Assembly: GCA_030039575.1 (NCBI GenBank)
Contig: JASHVH010000053.1
Coordinates: 1-8,310 of the forward strand
Source of the DNA: Acidimicrobiales bacterium
GTDB taxonomy: Bacteria; Actinomycetota; Acidimicrobiia; Acidimicrobiales; Palsa-688
DNA length: 8,310 bases
Direction: 5' to 3'
Both the position numbers and the translations under genes were made by a program. Below the pieces are notes generated by a model. That model did not search any database, had not been told where the DNA came from, and saw only the letters and a list, made by a program, of their open reading frames with translations. The stretch's first letter is position 1, and every line of letters begins with the position of its first letter. Of the stretch, positions 6,097 to 8,310 are shown piece by piece.

Positions 6097-6138
6097 CTCG
6101 GTGCGCTCATCTCGGTTCGCTCATCTCGGTTCGGTCAT
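6097..6138 (-). repeat. Three 14-bp tandem repeats forming overlapping minicistrons
   Basis: Units at 6138-6125, 6124-6111 and 6110-6097 read ATGACCGAACCGAG, ATGAGCGAACCGAG and ATGAGCGCACCGAG on the minus strand, with one or two differences between units. Each ATG opens a five-codon frame (MTEPR, MSEPR, MSAPR) closed by a TGA that overlaps the next ATG as ATGA. The first ATG overlaps the UPF0261 stop and the last TGA overlaps the TIM-barrel start. The adjoining UPF0261 3' end (6152-6139) matches the unit at 10 of 14 positions, so the array probably arose by duplication of that end. Confidence 0.9.
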
Positions 6139-7349
6139 TTCGGCTCGCCGATCAACTCGACCAGGCGCGTGGCCATCGCGTCGGCGAACCGATCGTCGTT
6201 GACGTCCATGTCGAGCTCGTGGACCTCCACGTCCCCGATGGTCTCGTGCAATCCTGCCAGCAGCGCCGCATCGGCCACGGGGTCGTAGAACGGCTTGCCT
6301 TGGACCGAGATCGCCGAAACGCCCCGTAAGGGCACGAAGAGCGCCGTTGGGCTCCTCGCTCCGGCCAGTTTCGCCCCCACCCGGCGGCCGAGCTCGAGGC
6401 ATTCCTCGGGCGACGTCCGCAACAAGGTCACGGTGGGGTTGTGGACGTACAGGTTGCGGTTTTGAAATATGGCCGGCACGGTGTCCGGCGGCCCGAAATT
6501 GACCATGTCGAGCGCCCCCAGCGAGACCACCTGGGGCACGCCGACGTGACCGGCCACCTCAAGACGGCCCGGGCCCGCCGCCATGACCCCGCCGACCAGC
6601 TCGTCCGCCAGTTCCGTCGTGGTGATGTCGAGGACGCCGGCGATAAAACCGCCCCGGACCAGTTCTTCAAGCGATTGGCCACCCACGCCGGTGGCGTGGA
6701 ACACCAGCACTTCGTAACCGAGGCCCTCCAGGTCCTGGCGCGCTCGCGTGACACACGGCGTCGTAACGCCGAACATCGTCGCCCCGATCAATGGCTTTTG
6801 CGCTGTCGCGGGGACACGGACCTTGACCATGCCGGCCATGGCGGCCGCCGCGTTGGACAGGATCCGGGAGGAAATGGCGTTGATCCCGGAGATATCCACC
6901 ACGGAGGGCATCATCGTCACGTCCACCACCCCCACGTAGGGCCTCGTGTCGCCGGACGCTACGGTCGAAACCAGGAGCTTAGGGACTCCGACCGGTAAAC
7001 TCTTCACGGCGGCGGCGGCGATGGACGACCCACCCGACCCTCCGATCGCCAGCACTCCATGGATCCTCCCGTCGCGGTAAAGGTTTTTGACCACCTCATG
7101 GGCCCCTCGTCCCATCGCTGTCACCGCCGCGCCCCGGTCACCTGCCTTCGCCAGCGCAGCTGTGTCTGCCCCCGCCGCCGCCGCCACCTCGGCGCGGGTC
7201 ACGTCCGGTGCCACCCCCACCGGGTCGAACACCCCGGCATCAACCAGAAGGACGTCTACGTCGTGCTCCACCAAGCGGTCGCGCAAGAACTCGTACTCGC
7301 GGCCTTTGGTGTCGAACGTGCCGAGGAGAGCTACGGTCACACCGGCCAC
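6135..7349 (-). CDS. UPF0261 / Tm-1-like ATP-binding protein
   Basis: The 404-residue product matches the UPF0261 family in length and motifs. These are LLGTFDTKGREYEFLRD near the N-terminus, LAIGGSGGSS (about residues 99-109), STVASGDTRPYVG, VDISGINAISSRILSNAAAAMAGM, FGVTTPCV, VFHATGVGGQSLEELV, TTELADELVGG, VSLGALDMVNFG and NRNLYVHNPTVTLLRTS. The N-terminal half of tomato Tm-1, the virus-resistance protein, is a homologue known to bind ATP; the bacterial role is not established. Several GTG codons could start it. GTG at 7349 is chosen because GGAGG sits 6 nt before it, whereas GTG at 7355 directly abuts the GGAGG. The TGA stop overlaps the first ATG of the minicistron array that leads to the TIM-barrel gene. 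This is the first gene of the minus-strand cluster and is divergent from the PfkB gene. Confidence 0.95.
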   Translation of the reverse strand: MAGVTVALLGTFDTKGREYEFLRDRLVEHDVDVLLVDAGVFDPVGVAPDVTRAEVAAAAGADTAALAKAGDRGAAVTAMGRGAHEVVKNLYRDGRIHGVLAIGGSGGSSIAAAAVKSLPVGVPKLLVSTVASGDTRPYVGVVDVTMMPSVVDISGINAISSRILSNAAAAMAGMVKVRVPATAQKPLIGATMFGVTTPCVTRARQDLEGLGYEVLVFHATGVGGQSLEELVRGGFIAGVLDITTTELADELVGGVMAAGPGRLEVAGHVGVPQVVSLGALDMVNFGPPDTVPAIFQNRNLYVHNPTVTLLRTSPEECLELGRRVGAKLAGARSPTALFVPLRGVSAISVQGKPFYDPVADAALLAGLHETIGDVEVHELDMDVNDDRFADAMATRLVELIGEPK

Positions 7350-7456
7350 TGCCACCCTCCGCTGGTGGTCCTCCGCCCCTCACCGCCGACAGTAAACCAG
7401 GGGTGACGAGCGTTCACGAAAGTGAGGTTAGCGGCGGTGGCTCACCATGATCCAAA
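7350..7456. promoter_or_regulatory. Divergent promoter region between UPF0261 and the PfkB kinase
   Basis: These 107 nt must hold the promoters of both directions. Features seen: an 8-bp inverted repeat CACCGCCG (7381-7388) / CGGCGGTG (7432-7439), and five GTGA/TCAC words at 7380, 7403, 7414, 7422 and 7442 in alternating orientation. Two neighbouring pairs form small inverted repeats (GTGA-N7-TCAC and TCAC-GAAA-GTGA). A ribosome site GGAGG for UPF0261 lies at 7360-7356. I could not identify a reliable -35/-10 pair on either strand. A single regulator binding the centre could control both transcripts. Confidence 0.45.
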
Positions 7457-8310
7457 ATGAACCCGGAGGCGATCGAACGAAGTGAGGGGACTGCAGGCGT
7501 AGACGTGGGACAGCCGGGGCGAGATTTCGACGTCATTGTCATTGGTGATTGCAACCCGGACATCGTGATGAGCGGGGACGATGTCCGGCCCGAGTTCGGC
7601 CAACACGAAAAGCTTGTACCCGAGGCTGCTCTCGTCATCGGCGGCTCCGGGTCGATAACGGCGTGCGCTTGTGCCCGCTTAGGCCTGCGGGCGAGGCTCA
7701 TCGGGGCCACGGGGGACGACCTGTTCGGGCGGTTCATGTTGGGCCAACTACGGGAATGGGGTGTCGACACCTCGCTCTGCCCCGTCCTCGCCGGTATAAG
7801 CACGGGTTTCAGCGTGGTCCTCAGCAATGGCACCGACCGTGCCATCCTGACCCACCCCGGCACCATTGACAGCCTGCGCTTGGCAGACGTACCGCAGGAG
7901 GAGCTCACGCTCGCCCGTCACGTCCACATCAGCTCGTACTTCCTCCAGCCCGGCCTCGCACCCCAATTGCCCGGCGTGATCGGCCCCCTCCGGGCGGCGG
8001 GCGTCACTATCTCGCTCGACCCCAACTGGGACCCGGTGGGGAGTTGGGACAATGGCCTGGCGTCGCTGCTCGGCTCGGTCGACGTCTTCCTGCCGAACGC
8101 GGCCGAAGCCCGGGCCATAACGGGCATCGAGGATGTCCGGTCCGCGGCGCTGCAACTGGCCCGCCACGGGAACCTGGTTGTGGTCAAGGACGGGGAAAAC
8201 GGCTGCATTGCCGCCCGCGGCTCTCGCATTTCCACGCAAGCGGCGTTTGCCGTGGCGTGCCTGGACACAACAGGGGCAGGCGACGCGTTCGACGCCGGGT
8301 TCCTGCGCGG
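7457..8310 (+). CDS. PfkB-family carbohydrate kinase, partial
   Basis: There are 284 complete codons before the right edge with no stop. The chain opens with a roughly 24-residue leader, then DFDVIVIGDCNPDIVM, the first strand of a ribokinase fold. The Gly-rich substrate block GGSGSITACACARLG, LIGATGDDLFG, LDPNWDP and FLPNAAEARAITG (the usual LPNxxE segment) follow. The PfkB signature DTTGAGDAFDAGFL includes the anion hole GAG and probable catalytic base Asp276. It should transfer phosphate from ATP to a sugar or related hydroxyl compound; the substrate is not readable. The start is uncertain: ATG at 7457 lacks a ribosome site and may be leaderless, while an in-frame GTG at 7505 would place the start nearer the first strand but also lacks a well-spaced site. 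It is divergent from UPF0261 and may phosphorylate an intermediate of the same pathway. Only the C-terminal end of the fold is missing. Confidence 0.92.
   Translation, partial: MNPEAIERSEGTAGVDVGQPGRDFDVIVIGDCNPDIVMSGDDVRPEFGQHEKLVPEAALVIGGSGSITACACARLGLRARLIGATGDDLFGRFMLGQLREWGVDTSLCPVLAGISTGFSVVLSNGTDRAILTHPGTIDSLRLADVPQEELTLARHVHISSYFLQPGLAPQLPGVIGPLRAAGVTISLDPNWDPVGSWDNGLASLLGSVDVFLPNAAEARAITGIEDVRSAALQLARHGNLVVVKDGENGCIAARGSRISTQAAFAVACLDTTGAGDAFDAGFLR

Noticed and set aside
6097..6138. CRISPR-like array
   Set aside because: The 14-bp units are directly abutting with no spacers and sit inside an operon junction.
6135..7355. GTG at 7355 as UPF0261 start
   Set aside because: It directly abuts the GGAGG ribosome site with no spacer; GTG at 7349 has the proper 6-nt spacing.

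Overview
This 8.3 kb window comes from a GC-rich bacterial chromosome, most likely a soil or aquatic actinobacterium. Supporting signs are strong G/C at third codon positions, frequent GTG starts, a PspC-domain protein, a short lysine-rich Ala/Gly-signal exported protein and an OmpR-family two-component pair of actinobacterial style. I cannot place it to genus. I saw no rRNA, tRNA, CRISPR array, transposase or phage gene.

Layout. (1) 1-290, minus: the 5' part of a VOC/glyoxalase-fold gene that runs off the left edge. (2) 482-1543, plus: a free-standing protein with the KdpD sensor domain and a Usp domain but no histidine kinase half, followed by a GC-rich hairpin. (3) 1658-2005, plus: a small PspC-domain membrane protein. 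(4) 2006-2258: a non-coding stretch with two copies of an 11-bp-phased direct repeat (TCTCAG-N5-TCTCAG), leading to (5) a 76-residue exported Cys-pair, Lys-rich protein at 2259-2489. An 11-bp perfect stem at 2524-2559 closes this unit against the convergent minus-strand genes. (6) 2545-7349, minus, in transcription order from the right: UPF0261/Tm-1-like ATP-binding protein, PEP-hydrolase-like TIM-barrel protein, cupin, OmpR-type response regulator, sensor histidine kinase. Spacing is tight throughout (4-nt or similar overlaps, 10 nt, 82 nt to the chosen regulator start, 23-nt overlap). (7) 7457-8310, plus: a divergent PfkB-family sugar kinase cut by the right edge.

How the parts may work together. 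The Tm-1-like and TIM-barrel proteins are the separate bacterial counterparts of the two halves of the plant Tm-1 protein. With the cupin and the divergent kinase they look like an uncharacterised small-molecule (carbohydrate or phospho-acid) pathway. The response regulator and kinase lie downstream on the same strand, and the same direct repeat found twice before the small exported protein also occurs just upstream of the response regulator. This suggests the regulator controls its own gene and the neighbouring exported protein.

The two most noteworthy observations are that shared operator-like repeat, and a triple 14-bp tandem repeat at the UPF0261/TIM-barrel junction. Each unit of the tandem repeat encodes a five-codon minicistron whose TGA overlaps the next ATG, forming an unbroken stop-start relay between the two genes.
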